Positions 1 to 9,853 of a stretch of 46,491 nt of DNA are shown one piece after another. Below the pieces are notes generated by a model, which searched no databases, was not told the origin of the DNA, and was given only the letters and a program-made list of their open reading frames with translations. The DNA comes from Rhodobacterales bacterium HKCCE2091 (GTDB taxonomy: Bacteria > Pseudomonadota > Alphaproteobacteria > Rhodobacterales > Rhodobacteraceae): positions 1 to 46,491 of the forward strand of contig WVSL01000024.1 in the NCBI GenBank assembly GCA_015689685.1, in the 5' to 3' direction. Each line of letters begins with the position of its first letter. The stretch's first letter is position 1. The position numbers and the translations under genes are program-made.

Positions 1-530
1 GCGGCGAGGTTCACCCCCGGCGCGGCATCCGCGGCGGGCCGCCCCGGTTCGCCCGGCGCGGCGGGGGCCGCGGGCCCGGTTTCCCCTGCCACCGCAACAC
101 CCCCGGCGTCAGGCGGGGTCACGGCGGCGGGCGCGTCGATCGTGGCCAGGCCCGTCGGTTGCGGCACGTCGCTGCCGGCATCCGCGGGAGCGGCAGCCGG
201 GGCGGATGGTCCCTGCGGCAGAGGGGCGGGCGCGGCGGTCTCGCGGACCGGGTCGGTTTCCGGCAGGGCGGCACGGGTCTCGGGCGGAGGACGGTTGAAC
301 TCGGACCGCCATGACAGCGGAACCGTCTCGGCGGCATCCGCGGCCTCGGCGACCTCGTCGCCGCCCGCCACGGGCGCGGTCTCGTCCTCGGTGCCGGCGT
401 CGGCCAGCGGCGGCATCTGCGGCGCGGGGCCCGGCGGCACCGGCCGGGCGGAGCCGAGCGCGAGCACGACCGCGATCACCGCCGAGATCATGGCCCCCCA
501 GGCGAAACCGATGACAGATCCCTTGAGCAT
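1..530 (-). CDS. Envelope protein, probably divergent polysaccharide deacetylase (N-terminal part, runs off the left edge)
   Basis: An open frame of 176 codons starts at the ATG at 530-528 and leaves the window without a stop. A G-rich Shine-Dalgarno-like stretch precedes it. Residues about 4-30 form one hydrophobic segment, so the protein is probably anchored in the inner membrane. The rest that is visible is a Pro/Ala-rich periplasmic linker containing [19 protein letters not shown]. Divergent polysaccharide deacetylases (YibQ-like) of Rhodobacterales have this layout, and I recall the SEFNRPP phrase in them. The catalytic domain would lie outside the window, so the family call is inference from the N-terminus and from its place next to trpG. 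It is transcribed away from trpG. A TATACT at 603-598 could be its -10 element. Other Ala/Pro-rich membrane-anchored proteins cannot be excluded. Confidence 0.6.
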   Translation of the reverse strand, partial: MLKGSVIGFAWGAMISAVIAVVLALGSARPVPPGPAPQMPPLADAGTEDETAPVAGGDEVAEAADAAETVPLSWRSEFNRPPPETRAALPETDPVRETAAPAPLPQGPSAPAAAPADAGSDVPQPTGLATIDAPAAVTPPDAGGVAVAGETGPAAPAAPGEPGRPAADAAPGVNLA

Positions 531-656
531 ACCCGGACCCCCAACCTGGCGCTGTTCTTTTCGGAGCCGCTTGACCCCGCGCTGCGCCTGCGGAACAAGT
601 ATAGCCCGCGCGCGCCCGCGCTTCACCCCCCAATCGGCCCCACCCGAGGCTCTCCC

Positions 657-1244
657 ATGCTGCTCCTGATCGATAACTACGACAGCTTCACCTACAACCT
701 CGTCCACTACCTGGGCGAGCTCGGTGCGGACTGCGTCGTGCGCCGCAACGACGCGCTGGACGTGCAGGCGGCGATGGCGATGAAGCCCGCGGGGATCGTC
801 CTGTCGCCCGGCCCCGGCGTGCCCGCGCAGGCGGGCGTCTGCCTCGCCCTGATCCACGCCGCCGCCGAGACCCGCACGCCGCTCTTCGGGGTCTGCCTCG
901 GCCACCAGGCGATCGGCGAAGCCTTCGGCGGCACCGTTCACAGGCATTCCGAGATCGTTCACGGCAAGCTCGGCGAGATCCGGCACGAGGGCGCGGGCGT
1001 CTTCGCCGGCCTGCCCTCCCCGCTCGCGGCGACGCGGTACCATTCGCTCGTCGTCGACCGCGCCAGCCTGCCCGAAAGCCTAGAAGTCACGGCAGAGCTT
1101 TCGGACGGCACGATCATGGGCCTGCGCCACCGCGAATTGCCCATCGAGGGCGTGCAGTTCCACCCCGAGAGCATCCGGTCCGAACACGGCCACGCGATGC
1201 TGAAGACCTTCCTCGAAGCCGTTCCGGCCGCCGAGGCCGCATGA
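657..1244 (+). CDS. trpG: Anthranilate synthase component II (glutamine amidotransferase)
   Basis: A class I glutamine amidotransferase of 195 aa that releases ammonia from glutamine for the chorismate-using partner (TrpE, possibly PabB). It starts [20 protein letters not shown], the family N-terminus. The nucleophile elbow GVCLGHQ places the catalytic Cys at 80, and VQFHPES gives His169 and Glu171, so the triad is complete. The start is ATG 657 with GAGG nine bases upstream. Its stop overlaps the trpD start by four bases (ATGA), implying coupled translation. The trpE partner is not in the window. Such subunits may serve both tryptophan and p-aminobenzoate synthesis. Its place before trpD favours TrpG. 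Confidence 0.95.
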   Translation: MLLLIDNYDSFTYNLVHYLGELGADCVVRRNDALDVQAAMAMKPAGIVLSPGPGVPAQAGVCLALIHAAAETRTPLFGVCLGHQAIGEAFGGTVHRHSEIVHGKLGEIRHEGAGVFAGLPSPLAATRYHSLVVDRASLPESLEVTAELSDGTIMGLRHRELPIEGVQFHPESIRSEHGHAMLKTFLEAVPAAEAA

Positions 1245-2257
1245 GCGACCGGATGAAGCCCCTGCTGGCCGCGGCGGCGGAACGCCCGCTGACCGCGACC
1301 GAGGCCGAGGAGGCCTTCGGGCTCCTGTTCGAGGGCGAGGCCACCGACGCGCAGATCGGCGCGCTCCTGATGGCGCTCAGGATGCGGGGCGAGACGGTGG
1401 AGGAGATCGCCGCCGCGACCCGCGTGATGCGCGCCAAGTGCCGCCGCGTGCGTGCGCCCGAAGGCGCGATGGACATCGTCGGCACCGGCGGCGACGGCAA
1501 GGGCACGCTGAACATCTCCACCGCCACGGCCTTCGTCGTGGCCGGGGCCGGCGTGCCGGTCGCCAAGCACGGCAACCGCAACCTGTCGTCGAAATCCGGC
1601 GCGGCGGACGCGCTTGGCCAGATGGGCGTCAACGTCATGGTCGGCGCGGACGTGGTGGAACGCGCGCTGTCGGAGGCCGGGATCGGCTTCATGATGGCCC
1701 CGATGCACCACCCCGCCATCGCCCATGTCATGCCCGCCCGGCAGCAGATGGGTGTCCGCACGCTGTTCAACCTGCTCGGGCCGCTGACCAACCCCGCGGG
1801 CGTGAAGCGGCAGTTGACCGGGGCCTACGACAAGGCGCTGATCGCGCCGATGGCCGAGGTCCTGCACGCCACCGGGTCCGATGCCGCCTGGCTCGTCCAT
1901 GGCGGCGACGGGACCGATGAATTGTCTATCGCCGGGGTCAGCTACGTCGCGGAGCTGAAGGACGGACGGGTGACGGAATTCGAGGTCGGCCCCGAGGATG
2001 CGGGCCTGCCCGTTCATCCGTTCTCATCCATCATCGGCGGCACGCCGGAGGAAAACGGCCGCGCCTTCGCCGCCCTGCTCGATGGCGAGGCGGGCGCCTA
2101 CCGCGACGCGGTGCTTCTGAACGCCGCCGCCGCGCTCAAGGTCGCGGGCAAGGCGGACGATCTGAAGGACGGCGCTGCACTGGCCGCGGAGAGCATCGAC
2201 AGCGGCGCGGCGAAAGACCGGCTGCAACGTCTCGCGCGTGTCACCGGACAGGCGTAG
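1241..2257 (+). CDS. trpD: Anthranilate phosphoribosyltransferase
   Basis: 338 aa, the usual TrpD length. It transfers phosphoribose from PRPP to anthranilate, the second step of the tryptophan branch, in the cytoplasm. The PRPP/Mg site GTGGD is at residues 81-85, followed by [14 protein letters not shown] and [18 protein letters not shown], all diagnostic. The N-terminal helical domain precedes it and the conserved [16 protein letters not shown] segment follows. The ATG start overlaps the trpG stop (ATGA). A small membrane-protein gene begins ten bases after its stop, and trpC comes next. Confidence 0.97.
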   Translation: MSDRMKPLLAAAAERPLTATEAEEAFGLLFEGEATDAQIGALLMALRMRGETVEEIAAATRVMRAKCRRVRAPEGAMDIVGTGGDGKGTLNISTATAFVVAGAGVPVAKHGNRNLSSKSGAADALGQMGVNVMVGADVVERALSEAGIGFMMAPMHHPAIAHVMPARQQMGVRTLFNLLGPLTNPAGVKRQLTGAYDKALIAPMAEVLHATGSDAAWLVHGGDGTDELSIAGVSYVAELKDGRVTEFEVGPEDAGLPVHPFSSIIGGTPEENGRAFAALLDGEAGAYRDAVLLNAAAALKVAGKADDLKDGAALAAESIDSGAAKDRLQRLARVTGQA

Positions 2258-2267
2258 GATCGCGGCC

Positions 2268-2744
2268 ATGTGGTCACGGTTTCTCGGAAACGGCAGCGCG
2301 GTCGGCGCAGGCGCGGTGGCGCTCGGGCTCCTCATCTGGATCGTCGACTGGGTTCAGGTGCTGGACGGCCCGGACGAACGCATCCGCGAAAGCGTCGTCT
2401 CGGACATCGCGGGCGCGGCGCTGATCGTGGTCGGCGCTGCGATCCTGATCGTGCTCGGCCGCCAGAAGGCCGACGCGCGGGATTTCCAGCGGAACGGCCG
2501 GCCCGCCGACGCGGTGGTGCAGGCGATCGACCTGAACTTCTACGGCACCGACGTGATCCTGCGTTACGAGGACGAGGCCGGAGAAACCCACACCGCGCGG
2601 CTCGCCGGGTCCAACTTCAACACCCGCCCGGGCTTCGGCCCCGGCGACCGGGTGGCGATCCGCTACGACCCCGCCAATCCCGGGCGGCTGCGGTTCCAGG
2701 ACACGCTGGACAAGCTCGCCCCGCGGGGCGGTCGCGAGGCATGA
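2268..2744 (+). CDS. Small membrane protein with DUF3592-like soluble domain, inserted in the trp operon
   Basis: 158 aa. The ATG at 2268 is chosen because AGGA (in the bases just after the trpD stop) stands at correct spacing. A GTG further upstream inside trpD would need no new ribosome site but has no support. Two hydrophobic segments lie at about residues 9-29 and 46-65. A soluble domain of about 80 residues follows, containing GFGPGDRVAIRYDPANPGR, the beta-rich signature typical of DUF3592 proteins. No catalytic motif is seen and the function is unknown. It lies between trpD and trpC and is co-oriented, so it is probably co-transcribed. No link to tryptophan synthesis is evident. Confidence 0.8.
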   Translation: MWSRFLGNGSAVGAGAVALGLLIWIVDWVQVLDGPDERIRESVVSDIAGAALIVVGAAILIVLGRQKADARDFQRNGRPADAVVQAIDLNFYGTDVILRYEDEAGETHTARLAGSNFNTRPGFGPGDRVAIRYDPANPGRLRFQDTLDKLAPRGGREA

Positions 2745-2782
2745 CCGCGGCGCGGGTCTTGCCGGACCGGGCCGGGCGCGAC

Positions 2783-2816
2783 CGCGAAAGGCGATTTCAG
2801 TCCGCGCCATTTCGCG
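2783..2816 (+). promoter_or_regulatory. Hairpin upstream of trpC
   Basis: CGCGAAAGGCG (2783-2793) can pair with CGCC-A-TTTCGCG (2805-2816), giving eleven base pairs with one bulged A and an eleven-base loop. No T-run follows, so it is not a classical terminator. It ends 14 bases before the trpC ATG. A TTTCAG-N17-TAGGTC arrangement (2795-2823) overlaps it and could be a weak internal promoter. Attenuation, mRNA processing and promoter activity are all possible. Confidence 0.35.
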
Positions 2817-2829
2817 CTAGGTCACGCCC

Positions 2830-3624
2830 ATGAGCACCATTCTCGACCGTATCAAGGCCTACAAGCTGGACGAGGTCGCCGCCGCGAAGGCCGCGCGGCC
2901 GATGTCCGAGATCGAGGCCGCCGCGCGCTCCGCCCCGACCGTGCGCCCGTTCGGAGACGCGCTCCGGGCCGCGACCGGATCGGGCTACGGGCTGATCGCG
3001 GAGATCAAGAAGGCGTCGCCGTCCAAGGGCCTGATCCGGGAGGATTTCGACCCGCCCGCGCTGGCCCGCGCCTACGAGGCCGGCGGCGCGACCTGCCTGT
3101 CCGTCCTGACCGACGCGCCGTCCTTCCAGGGGGCGCCGGAATACCTGTCCGCCGCACGCGAGGCGGTGACGCTGCCGGTGCTGCGCAAGGATTTCCTCTA
3201 CGACCCCTACCAGGTGGTGGAGGCCCGGTCCTGGGGCGCGGACTGCGTCCTGATCATCATGGCCAGTGTGTCGGACGACCAGGCCGCGGAACTGGAAGAC
3301 GCTGCGTTCTTCTGGGAGATGGACGCGCTGATCGAGGTCCACGACGCGGCCGAGCTCGACCGCGCCCTGAGGCTCCGCTCGCCGCTGATCGGAATCAACA
3401 ACCGCAATCTCAACACGTTCGAGACCGACCTTCAGACCACGCGGACGCTTGCCGCGAATGTCCCGGACGGCCGGCTGGTGATCTCAGAATCCGGTCTCTT
3501 CACGCCCGCGGACCTGTCCGACATGGCCGAACACGGCGCCCGCGCCTTCCTGATTGGGGAAAGCCTGATGCGGGCCGAGGACGTGACGGCGGCGACCCGC
3601 GCCCTCCTGTCGGACCCCGCGTGA
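2830..3624 (+). CDS. trpC: Indole-3-glycerol phosphate synthase
   Basis: 264 aa, monofunctional. It closes the indole ring from CdRP, the step after the PRA isomerase. Family motifs in order: [15 protein letters not shown] with the catalytic Lys, [33 protein letters not shown] and [12 protein letters not shown], all on a (beta/alpha)8 barrel. The start is ATG 2830, with only a weak AGG upstream (TAGGTCACGCCC). The stop overlaps the moaC start (TGATG). Its position upstream of moaC/moeA is a common alphaproteobacterial arrangement. Confidence 0.97.
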   Translation: MSTILDRIKAYKLDEVAAAKAARPMSEIEAAARSAPTVRPFGDALRAATGSGYGLIAEIKKASPSKGLIREDFDPPALARAYEAGGATCLSVLTDAPSFQGAPEYLSAAREAVTLPVLRKDFLYDPYQVVEARSWGADCVLIIMASVSDDQAAELEDAAFFWEMDALIEVHDAAELDRALRLRSPLIGINNRNLNTFETDLQTTRTLAANVPDGRLVISESGLFTPADLSDMAEHGARAFLIGESLMRAEDVTAATRALLSDPA

Positions 3625-4103
3625 TGGCCGGCCTGACCCATTTCGACGCCGAGGGCCGGGCCCACATGGTCGACGTGTCTGACAAGCCCGCGACCGCCCG
3701 CGTCGCGGTGGCCGAGGGACATGTGCACATGGCCACGTCGACGCTCGAACACGTCGTGGCGGGCACCGCGAAGAAGGGCGACGTGCTCGGTGTCGCGCGG
3801 CTCGCCGGGATCATGGCCGCGAAGAAGACCGCCGACCTGATCCCGCTCTGCCACCCCCTGCCGCTGTCGAAGGTGGCGGTGGAGCTCGAACCCGACCCGG
3901 CCCTGCCCGGCGTCCGTATCGTGGCGACGGTCAAGACGACCGGCCCCACGGGCGTCGAGATGGAGGCGCTGACTGCGGTGTCGGCGGCGGCCCTGACGGT
4001 CTACGACATGCTGAAGGCGGTGGACCGCGCGATGACCGTGGGCGGCGTGCGGGTACTGCTGAAATCCGGCGGCAAGTCGGGGACTTACGAGGCCGAGACG
4101 TGA
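3624..4103 (+). CDS. moaC: Cyclic pyranopterin monophosphate synthase
   Basis: 159 aa. It converts the MoaA product (3',8-cyclo-GTP) to cyclic pyranopterin monophosphate, the first stable intermediate of the molybdenum cofactor. Visible family marks are [20 protein letters not shown], the substrate-site [13 protein letters not shown], and [21 protein letters not shown] place the start at ATG 3624, which overlaps the trpC TGA. A GTG three bases earlier is also possible and adds one residue. The stop overlaps the moeA start. No moaA is nearby, so the pathway is completed elsewhere. Confidence 0.96.
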   Translation: MAGLTHFDAEGRAHMVDVSDKPATARVAVAEGHVHMATSTLEHVVAGTAKKGDVLGVARLAGIMAAKKTADLIPLCHPLPLSKVAVELEPDPALPGVRIVATVKTTGPTGVEMEALTAVSAAALTVYDMLKAVDRAMTVGGVRVLLKSGGKSGTYEAET

Positions 4104-5272
4104 TCTCCGTCCAGGAGGCGCTCGACCACTGCCTCGCGCTCGCAACGCCGCTTCCATCCGAAACCGTCCCCCTGACCGAGGCCCGCGGCCGGGTCCTGGC
4201 GGAACCCGTCGCGGCGCTTCGGGACCAGCCGCCGTTCGCGACCTCCGTGATGGACGGCTACGCGCTGGCCGATGCCGCGCCGGGCGCGCGCTACCGCGTC
4301 GTCGGCGAAGCCCCCGCCGGGCACGGCTGGCACGGCAGGCTCGGCGCCGGGGAGGCGCTTCGCATCTTCACCGGCGCACCGATCCCCGAGGGTGCGTCGC
4401 AGGTGGTGATCCAGGAGGACGTGGACCGCAGCGGCGACGAGATCCGCCTGCACGACGACCTCGACGATGCCCGCCACGTCCGCGCGGCCGGGGCCGATTT
4501 CCGCCGTGGCGACCGGATCGACGCGCCGCGCCGCATGACCCCGGCGCTGATCGCGCTCGCCGCCGCGATGGGACACGCGAATGTCACCGTCGCGCGGCGG
4601 CCCGAGGTCGCTATCGTCGCCACCGGGGACGAACTCGTGCCGCCGGGCGTGACGCCGGGCCCCGGCCAGATCACCGCGTCGAACCACCTGGGCCTGAAGG
4701 CGATGGCGGAGGCCGCGGGGGCCTGCGTCCGCCTGCTTCCGATCGCGAAGGATACCGAGGACGGCCTTGCCGCCTGTCTTCGCCGTGCCGCGGGCACCGA
4801 TCTCGTGGTGACGATCGGCGGCGCGTCGGTCGGCGACCACGATCTCGTCGGCCCGGTAGCCGAAAGCCTGGGGCTGGAACGGGCGTTCTACAAGATCGCG
4901 ATGCGGCCGGGCAAACCGCTGATGGCCGGGCGCATGGGCGCCTCGGTCCTGCTCGGCCTGCCGGGAAACCCTGTTTCGTCAATGGTCTGCGGCCAGATAT
5001 TCATGCAGCCGATGCTCGCCGCGTTCCAGGGCCTGCCGCCCGCCCCCGCGAAGCCCCTGACCGCGCGGCTGGTCACGCCCCTGCCCGCGAACGGACCCCG
5101 CGCGCACTACATGCGAGCCACGCTTTCGGACGAGGGCATCACCCCCGCCGACAGCCAGGATTCCGCCCTGCTGACCCGGCTGGCCGATGCAGACGCGCTG
5201 ATCGTCCGCCCGCCCCATGATCCGCCCCGAGAGGCCGGGGCCGAGGTGCACTACCTGCCCATTCCGGCCTAA
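4100..5272 (+). CDS. moeA: Molybdopterin molybdenumtransferase
   Basis: 390 aa. It inserts molybdate into adenylylated molybdopterin, the last general step of Moco synthesis. Motifs: [15 protein letters not shown] near the N-terminus, [22 protein letters not shown] (the MoCF/MogA-like fold), [10 protein letters not shown] and [13 protein letters not shown]. It has all MoeA domains, including the C-terminal beta domain. The start is GTG 4100, overlapping the moaC stop by four bases (GTGA), a coupling arrangement. It is the last gene of the trp-moa operon. The tungstate transporter at 43.3-45.6 kb and the CoxM-type gene at the right edge are functionally related. Confidence 0.96.
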   Translation: MISVQEALDHCLALATPLPSETVPLTEARGRVLAEPVAALRDQPPFATSVMDGYALADAAPGARYRVVGEAPAGHGWHGRLGAGEALRIFTGAPIPEGASQVVIQEDVDRSGDEIRLHDDLDDARHVRAAGADFRRGDRIDAPRRMTPALIALAAAMGHANVTVARRPEVAIVATGDELVPPGVTPGPGQITASNHLGLKAMAEAAGACVRLLPIAKDTEDGLAACLRRAAGTDLVVTIGGASVGDHDLVGPVAESLGLERAFYKIAMRPGKPLMAGRMGASVLLGLPGNPVSSMVCGQIFMQPMLAAFQGLPPAPAKPLTARLVTPLPANGPRAHYMRATLSDEGITPADSQDSALLTRLADADALIVRPPHDPPREAGAEVHYLPIPA

Positions 5273-5284
5273 CCCACTGATTCG

Positions 5285-5313
5285 TTGACACAGACCGGGA
5301 ACAGGGGTAGAAC
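5285..5313 (+). promoter_or_regulatory. lexA promoter
   Basis: A consensus -35 TTGACA (5285-5290), 17 bases of spacer, and -10 TAGAAC (5308-5313). Transcription should begin near 5320, leaving a leader of about 35 bases before the lexA ATG. The LexA half-sites lie on the spacer, the -10 and the presumed start point, so repressor binding would block polymerase. Confidence 0.7.
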
Positions 5314-5324
5314 ATTCCCCGAAC
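5299..5324 (+). promoter_or_regulatory. Tandem LexA (SOS) boxes: three GAAC half-sites with 11-base period
   Basis: GAAC occurs at 5299-5302, 5310-5313 and 5321-5324, each separated by exactly seven bases. GAAC-N7-GAAC is the reverse complement of GTTC-N7-GTTC, the direct-repeat SOS box known for Alphaproteobacteria, including Rhodobacter. Three in a row give two overlapping boxes. They cover the lexA promoter, which fits autorepression. Confidence 0.8.
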
Positions 5325-5354
5325 CGAGGTAGCGCAGTCACGAGGGGGCGCTTG

Positions 5355-6041
5355 ATGCTGACGAAGAAACAGCTCGATCTGCTCGAATTCATCAATCGCC
5401 GCATGATGCGGGACGGCGTGCCGCCGTCCTTCGACGAGATGAAGGAGGCGCTGGACCTGCGATCCAAGTCCGGCATCCACCGCCTCATCACGGCGCTGGA
5501 GGAACGCGGCTTCATCCGCCGCCTGCCGCACCGGGCCCGCGCCATCGAGGTGGTGAAGCTGCCCGAGGCGCTGGAGGCCAGGTCCGGCTTCGCACCCAGG
5601 GTGATCGACGGCGACCGCAACGACCCGCCGCGCGGCGCCATGCCGGTGATGGTCGGGGCGGAGGAACTGCCGGTGATGGGCCGGATCGCCGCCGGCACCC
5701 CGATCGAGGCGCTCAGCCACGAAAGCCACAGGGTAGCGGTGCCGCAGTCCATGATGTCGACCGGCAAGAGCCATTACGCGCTGGAGGTTCGCGGCGACTC
5801 GATGATCGAGGCAGGGATCAACGACGGCGACATAGTGGTGATCGAGGAAGGCGCGACCGCCGACAACGGCGACATCGTGGTGGCGCTGGTCGCCGACCAG
5901 GAGGCGACGCTGAAGCGGTTCTACAAGCGCGGCGGAATGATCGCGCTCGAAGCCGCCAACCCGGCCTACGAGACCCGGATGCTGCCGGGCGACCAGGTCA
6001 AGGTGCAGGGTCGGCTCGTGGGGCTGATCCGCACCTACTGA
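5355..6041 (+). CDS. lexA: LexA repressor, SOS response regulator
   Basis: 228 aa. An N-terminal winged helix (residues 1-65, [16 protein letters not shown] and [18 protein letters not shown]) is followed by the self-cleaving S24 peptidase domain. The Ala113-Gly114 cleavage bond ([11 protein letters not shown]), nucleophile Ser149 (RGDSMIEAG) and general base Lys187 (ATLKRFY) are all present. RecA filaments stimulate self-cleavage in this family. ATG 5355 is preferred over TTG 5352, with GAGGGGG upstream. It has its own promoter, covered by three GAAC half-sites, and is not simply part of the trp-moa operon. Confidence 0.97.
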   Translation: MLTKKQLDLLEFINRRMMRDGVPPSFDEMKEALDLRSKSGIHRLITALEERGFIRRLPHRARAIEVVKLPEALEARSGFAPRVIDGDRNDPPRGAMPVMVGAEELPVMGRIAAGTPIEALSHESHRVAVPQSMMSTGKSHYALEVRGDSMIEAGINDGDIVVIEEGATADNGDIVVALVADQEATLKRFYKRGGMIALEAANPAYETRMLPGDQVKVQGRLVGLIRTY

Positions 6042-6121
6042 CGCCCACCTGATGCTCGCGCGGTGACGGCCCGGCGCCGCGCGACCCGCGGAATTTCCCT
6101 GTCAGATCAGGGCCCGTCAGG

Positions 6122-8290
6122 TCAGGGGTCGTAATGCCAAGCCCGCCGGACCTCCGGGCTCGACCACAACCGCTCGCCCTGCCCGCCCCGTGCCGTCGCC
6201 ACCCGTCCGTCGCGCCCGATCGCGATCGCGCCGGTTTGCCGCAGGAGCGCGGGCGTCAGCAGGAGGCACGGCCCCGGCGCGTCGGATCGCAACGCGGCCA
6301 GCGACAGGATGTCCGCCGGGGCCCCCGGCGGGTCCGGGGGGTCGCTGTTCGCGATCACGAGATCGGCGGTGAGACAGGCCCCGGCGATGTCTTCCGCGGC
6401 CCGGCGCCCGGCGCCGTGCCAGATCGTCAGCCCATCCCATTCCGCCACCTGCCCGGCGCCGTCCTCGACCCACCCCGCGCGGGCGGCGGCCATGTCCTGG
6501 TCCGCGGCGTCGCCATCGTTTTCCAGCCAGATCCCGGCCACGAACCCGTCGCCGCGCGGACGGCTCAGCGTCCGACCCTCGCTCGTCATCAGCCCGACCA
6601 GCCCGCCGGAGGGCGCGACAAGGAGCGCGGGCCGCTCCGCCAATGGCCAGGACATCAGCGCAAGGACGACCGGAACCGCGCCCGCCCATCTCGCCCGCCC
6701 GCGCCAGATGATCGCGAACAACCCGCCGAGAACCACCATCGGCATCACCCAGGGCCCCGGCGTCGCCACCGCCCGGACCGCGCCGGGCCAGCCCGACACC
6801 CGCTCCGCCACTGCGAGGATCGCGGACAAACCGAGGTCCATCACCTCCAGCGCCGGGCCGGCCAGACCAAGCGGCGCCAGCAGGGCGGCGACCACCGCCG
6901 CGGGCACGACGACGCTGCCCATGATCGGCACGGCGACGAGGTTCGCGGCGAGGCCGTAGGCCGAGATCATGTTGAATTGCGAGGCGGAAAAGGGCGCGGT
7001 CGCGGCCCCTGCCACGGCGGACGAGGTGAAGAGCGCGAAGAGCCACCGGAGCCATCCCGGCCGGTCCCTCAGCCATGTCGCGCCGCGAAGCGCTCCGAAC
7101 ACCGCGACCAGCGCGGCGGTGGCGGCGAAGGACATCTGGAACCCGGGTCCGAGCAGCGTTTCCGGCCGGTGCAGAAGGACGATGGTCGCGGCGATGGCGA
7201 CCGACCGGAGCGTGATCGCGCGGCGGTCGAGCATGACCGCCGTCAGCATCACGGCGACCTGCACGAAGGCCCGCTCGGTCGCCACGTTGCCCCCGGACAG
7301 CGCGAGGTAGAAGGCCCCGGCCGCCAGCGCCCCGGCGGCGGCCCACTTGCGGATCGGGAAGCGCAGCGCCAGCGGCGGGATCGCGGCGAGCCCGATCCGC
7401 AGCGCGGCGTAGACGAAGCCGGACAGGAGCCCCATGTGCAGGCCCGAGATCGCGAGCAGGTGCGCGATGTTCGACCCGCGCATGGCCGCGAGCGTTTCGG
7501 GGGAAAGGCCGGACCGGTCCCCCGTCGTCACCGCCGCGGCGAATGCCCCCGACTGGCCCGCGATGCGATCCCGCAGGTCCCGCCCGAGGCCGAGCCGCAG
7601 GTGGTTCAGCGCGTGGGCCCCGCCGGGCCGCGGCTCCAGCAGGACGACCGGCGTGCGCGTGTATCCGACCGCGCCGAGTTGTAGGAACCAGGCGTGACGC
7701 TGGAAATCGAAGCCGCCGGGTTCCGCCGGGCCCTCGGGCGGCGACAGCGACCCGGTCAGCATGATGCGCGCGCCGGGTTCGGGCAGGACGAACCCCTGGT
7801 CGCCGAAGAGCGAGACCCGGACCCGGTGCGGCGTCTCGCCCGGCGGGATGCGCGGCAGGTGCACCGCGTCGAGCGTCAGCCGCAGCGCGTCCGACCCCGA
7901 CCGGTCGACATCGACGATCCGGCCCTCGATCGGGCCGTAGTAGCGCCCGTCGAGAACCGGCCCGGCGACGGAATGGGCGCGGAACCCGGCGACCCCGATA
8001 CCGATGGCGAAGCAGGCGAGCGCGGTCATCGGCGCCGCGAGAGCCTCGCGCCAGCGCCATCCGCAGGCGGCGGCCGCCGCCGCCGTCACCAGCGCGAGCG
8101 CATAGAGCCACGCCCCGGGTTCGTGCGGGAACGCGAAGTAGGTGACGACGCCGAGCCCCAGAAACACCGGCGCCCACGGCATCAGCGCCCCGCGCTGGCC
8201 TTGCAGGATCCGGTTCAGGGCCGCAGCCGGGCGCACCCTTGTCACCTCGCGCGCCGTTTCATACACACCCCACGGGCGTATCGGCCCCAT
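6122..8290 (-). CDS. comEC: ComEC/Rec2-type membrane protein (DNA uptake channel)
   Basis: About 722 aa when started at ATG 8290 (starting [13 protein letters not shown]). Longer starts would overlap gltX and have no ribosome site. The order is an N-terminal membrane segment, a DUF4131-like OB domain (about 110-240, with [14 protein letters not shown]), and the Competence domain (about 250-530, with [19 protein letters not shown] and repeated hydrophobic helices). The C-terminus is soluble. I see no HxHxDH metallo-beta-lactamase motif there, so the nuclease domain is absent or degenerate, as I recall for Rhodobacterales ComEC. The family moves single-stranded DNA across the inner membrane. 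No other competence gene is nearby. It is divergent from gltX with 55 bases between starts. Confidence 0.85.
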   Translation of the reverse strand: MGPIRPWGVYETAREVTRVRPAAALNRILQGQRGALMPWAPVFLGLGVVTYFAFPHEPGAWLYALALVTAAAAAACGWRWREALAAPMTALACFAIGIGVAGFRAHSVAGPVLDGRYYGPIEGRIVDVDRSGSDALRLTLDAVHLPRIPPGETPHRVRVSLFGDQGFVLPEPGARIMLTGSLSPPEGPAEPGGFDFQRHAWFLQLGAVGYTRTPVVLLEPRPGGAHALNHLRLGLGRDLRDRIAGQSGAFAAAVTTGDRSGLSPETLAAMRGSNIAHLLAISGLHMGLLSGFVYAALRIGLAAIPPLALRFPIRKWAAAGALAAGAFYLALSGGNVATERAFVQVAVMLTAVMLDRRAITLRSVAIAATIVLLHRPETLLGPGFQMSFAATAALVAVFGALRGATWLRDRPGWLRWLFALFTSSAVAGAATAPFSASQFNMISAYGLAANLVAVPIMGSVVVPAAVVAALLAPLGLAGPALEVMDLGLSAILAVAERVSGWPGAVRAVATPGPWVMPMVVLGGLFAIIWRGRARWAGAVPVVLALMSWPLAERPALLVAPSGGLVGLMTSEGRTLSRPRGDGFVAGIWLENDGDAADQDMAAARAGWVEDGAGQVAEWDGLTIWHGAGRRAAEDIAGACLTADLVIANSDPPDPPGAPADILSLAALRSDAPGPCLLLTPALLRQTGAIAIGRDGRVATARGGQGERLWSSPEVRRAWHYDP

Positions 8291-8345
8291 GGTTTCCAAA
8301 CGGTTAACGGGGCGGCGGAACACCCCCCGGGGAGAGCTCCGACAG

Positions 8346-9755
8346 ATGGTTTCAGGGTCCGAGATCGTCACCCGCATCGCGCCTTCGCCGACCGGGTACA
8401 TGCATATCGGCACCGCCCGGACGGCGCTCTTCAACTGGCTCTTCGCCCGCGGCCGGGGCGGCAGGTTCCTCCTGCGGGTCGAGGATACCGACCGCGCGCG
8501 CTCCACCCCCGAGGCGACCGAGGCGATCTTCGCGGGCATGCGCTGGCTCGGGCTCGACTGGGACGGCGAGGCGGTCAGCCAGTTCGACCGCGCCCCGCGC
8601 CACGCCGAGGTCGCGCGCGAGATGCTGGCCGGCGGCCATGCCTACAAGTGCTTTTCCACGCAGGAGGAGATCCAGGCCTTCCGCGACGCCGCGAAGGCCG
8701 AGGGACGGTCGACCCTGTTCCTGTCCCCCTGGCGCGACGTTCCGGAGGCCGAGCATCCCGACGTGCCCTTCGCGATCCGGCTGAAGGCCCCGCGCGACGG
8801 CGAGACGGTGATCGAGGACGCGGTCCAGGGCAGGGTCACGTTCCGCAACGACCAGCTCGACGACATGGTGCTGCTGCGCTCGGACGGCACGCCGACCTAC
8901 ATGCTCGCGGTGGTGGTGGACGATCACGACATGGGCGTGACCCACGTCATCCGCGGCGACGACCACCTGTCGAACGCCGCGCGGCAGGCGCAGATCCTGC
9001 ACGCGATGGGCTGGCCCCTGCCCGTCTACGCCCATATCCCGCTGATCCACGGTCCCGACGGCAAGAAGCTGTCGAAGCGCCACGGCGCGCTCGGGGTGAT
9101 GGAGTACGCCGCGATGGGATACCCCGCCGCGGCGATGCGGAACTACCTCGCCCGGCTCGGATGGTCCCACGGCGACGACGAGCTCTTCACCGACGCCGAG
9201 GCGCGGGAGTGGTTCGACCTGTCCGGCATCGGCCGCGCGCCGGCCCGGCTGGACCTGAAGAAGCTCGACCATGTCTCGGGCTGGCACATCGGCCGGACCG
9301 AGGACGCGGCGCTCGTTGCGGCAGTGCAGGAATTTCTCGGCCTGACCGGGGCCGATCCGCTGACGGAAGCCCAGGAAAAACGTCTCGAAACCGCGATGTA
9401 TTGCCTCAAGGAAAGGGCGAAAACCCTGCCGGATCTGCTTGAAAAGGGGCATTTCGCCCTTGTTTCGCGGCCGATCGCGCCCGATGCCAAGGCGGCGGAG
9501 GCCCTGACCGATGTATCCCGTGGTATACTGTCGGAATTGACCGCGCAGTTGCAGAATGTTAGCTGGACACGCGACGCGCTAGAGGGCAGTCTCACGGCTG
9601 CCGCGGAGGCGCGCGGGCTGAAATTCGGACAGCTCGCCGCCCCCTTGCGCGCCGCGCTGGCGGGGCGTGCCGCGACGCCGAGCGTCTACGACATGATGCT
9701 CGTGCTTGGCGCGGAAGAAAGCCTCGCGCGGCTTGAGGATGCCGCCCGCCCCTGA
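8346..9755 (+). CDS. gltX: Glutamate--tRNA ligase
   Basis: 469 aa, class I aminoacyl-tRNA synthetase. The HIGH-like motif is HIGT at residues 20-23 ([20 protein letters not shown]). The KMSKS equivalent is KLSKR at 241-245 ([13 protein letters not shown]). The anticodon-binding helical domain follows. ATG 8346 is chosen because GGAGAG lies just upstream and the protein then begins at the normal place. An in-frame ATG at 8289 would add 19 residues and overlap the comEC start. Alphaproteobacteria often have two GluRS paralogues, and this one could be either. Confidence 0.95.
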   Translation: MVSGSEIVTRIAPSPTGYMHIGTARTALFNWLFARGRGGRFLLRVEDTDRARSTPEATEAIFAGMRWLGLDWDGEAVSQFDRAPRHAEVAREMLAGGHAYKCFSTQEEIQAFRDAAKAEGRSTLFLSPWRDVPEAEHPDVPFAIRLKAPRDGETVIEDAVQGRVTFRNDQLDDMVLLRSDGTPTYMLAVVVDDHDMGVTHVIRGDDHLSNAARQAQILHAMGWPLPVYAHIPLIHGPDGKKLSKRHGALGVMEYAAMGYPAAAMRNYLARLGWSHGDDELFTDAEAREWFDLSGIGRAPARLDLKKLDHVSGWHIGRTEDAALVAAVQEFLGLTGADPLTEAQEKRLETAMYCLKERAKTLPDLLEKGHFALVSRPIAPDAKAAEALTDVSRGILSELTAQLQNVSWTRDALEGSLTAAAEARGLKFGQLAAPLRAALAGRAATPSVYDMMLVLGAEESLARLEDAARP

Positions 9756-9853
9756 TGGATCGGGGCCGCGGCGCGGGGCGCGTCTCCGGGCCCCGAGCAC
9801 GGATTTCCCCGGCTGGCCCTCCCGGTCCGCCGGCTTCATCATGAGGGACCTCC

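Noticed and set aside
6134-7684. Open frame of 516 codons on the plus strand opposite comEC
   Set aside because: Composition is Arg/Pro/Gly-rich without any domain, while the minus strand reads as ComEC throughout.
8291-8539. Longer N-terminus for comEC
   Set aside because: The extra residues lie antisense to the start of gltX, are basic and without family similarity, and have no ribosome site.
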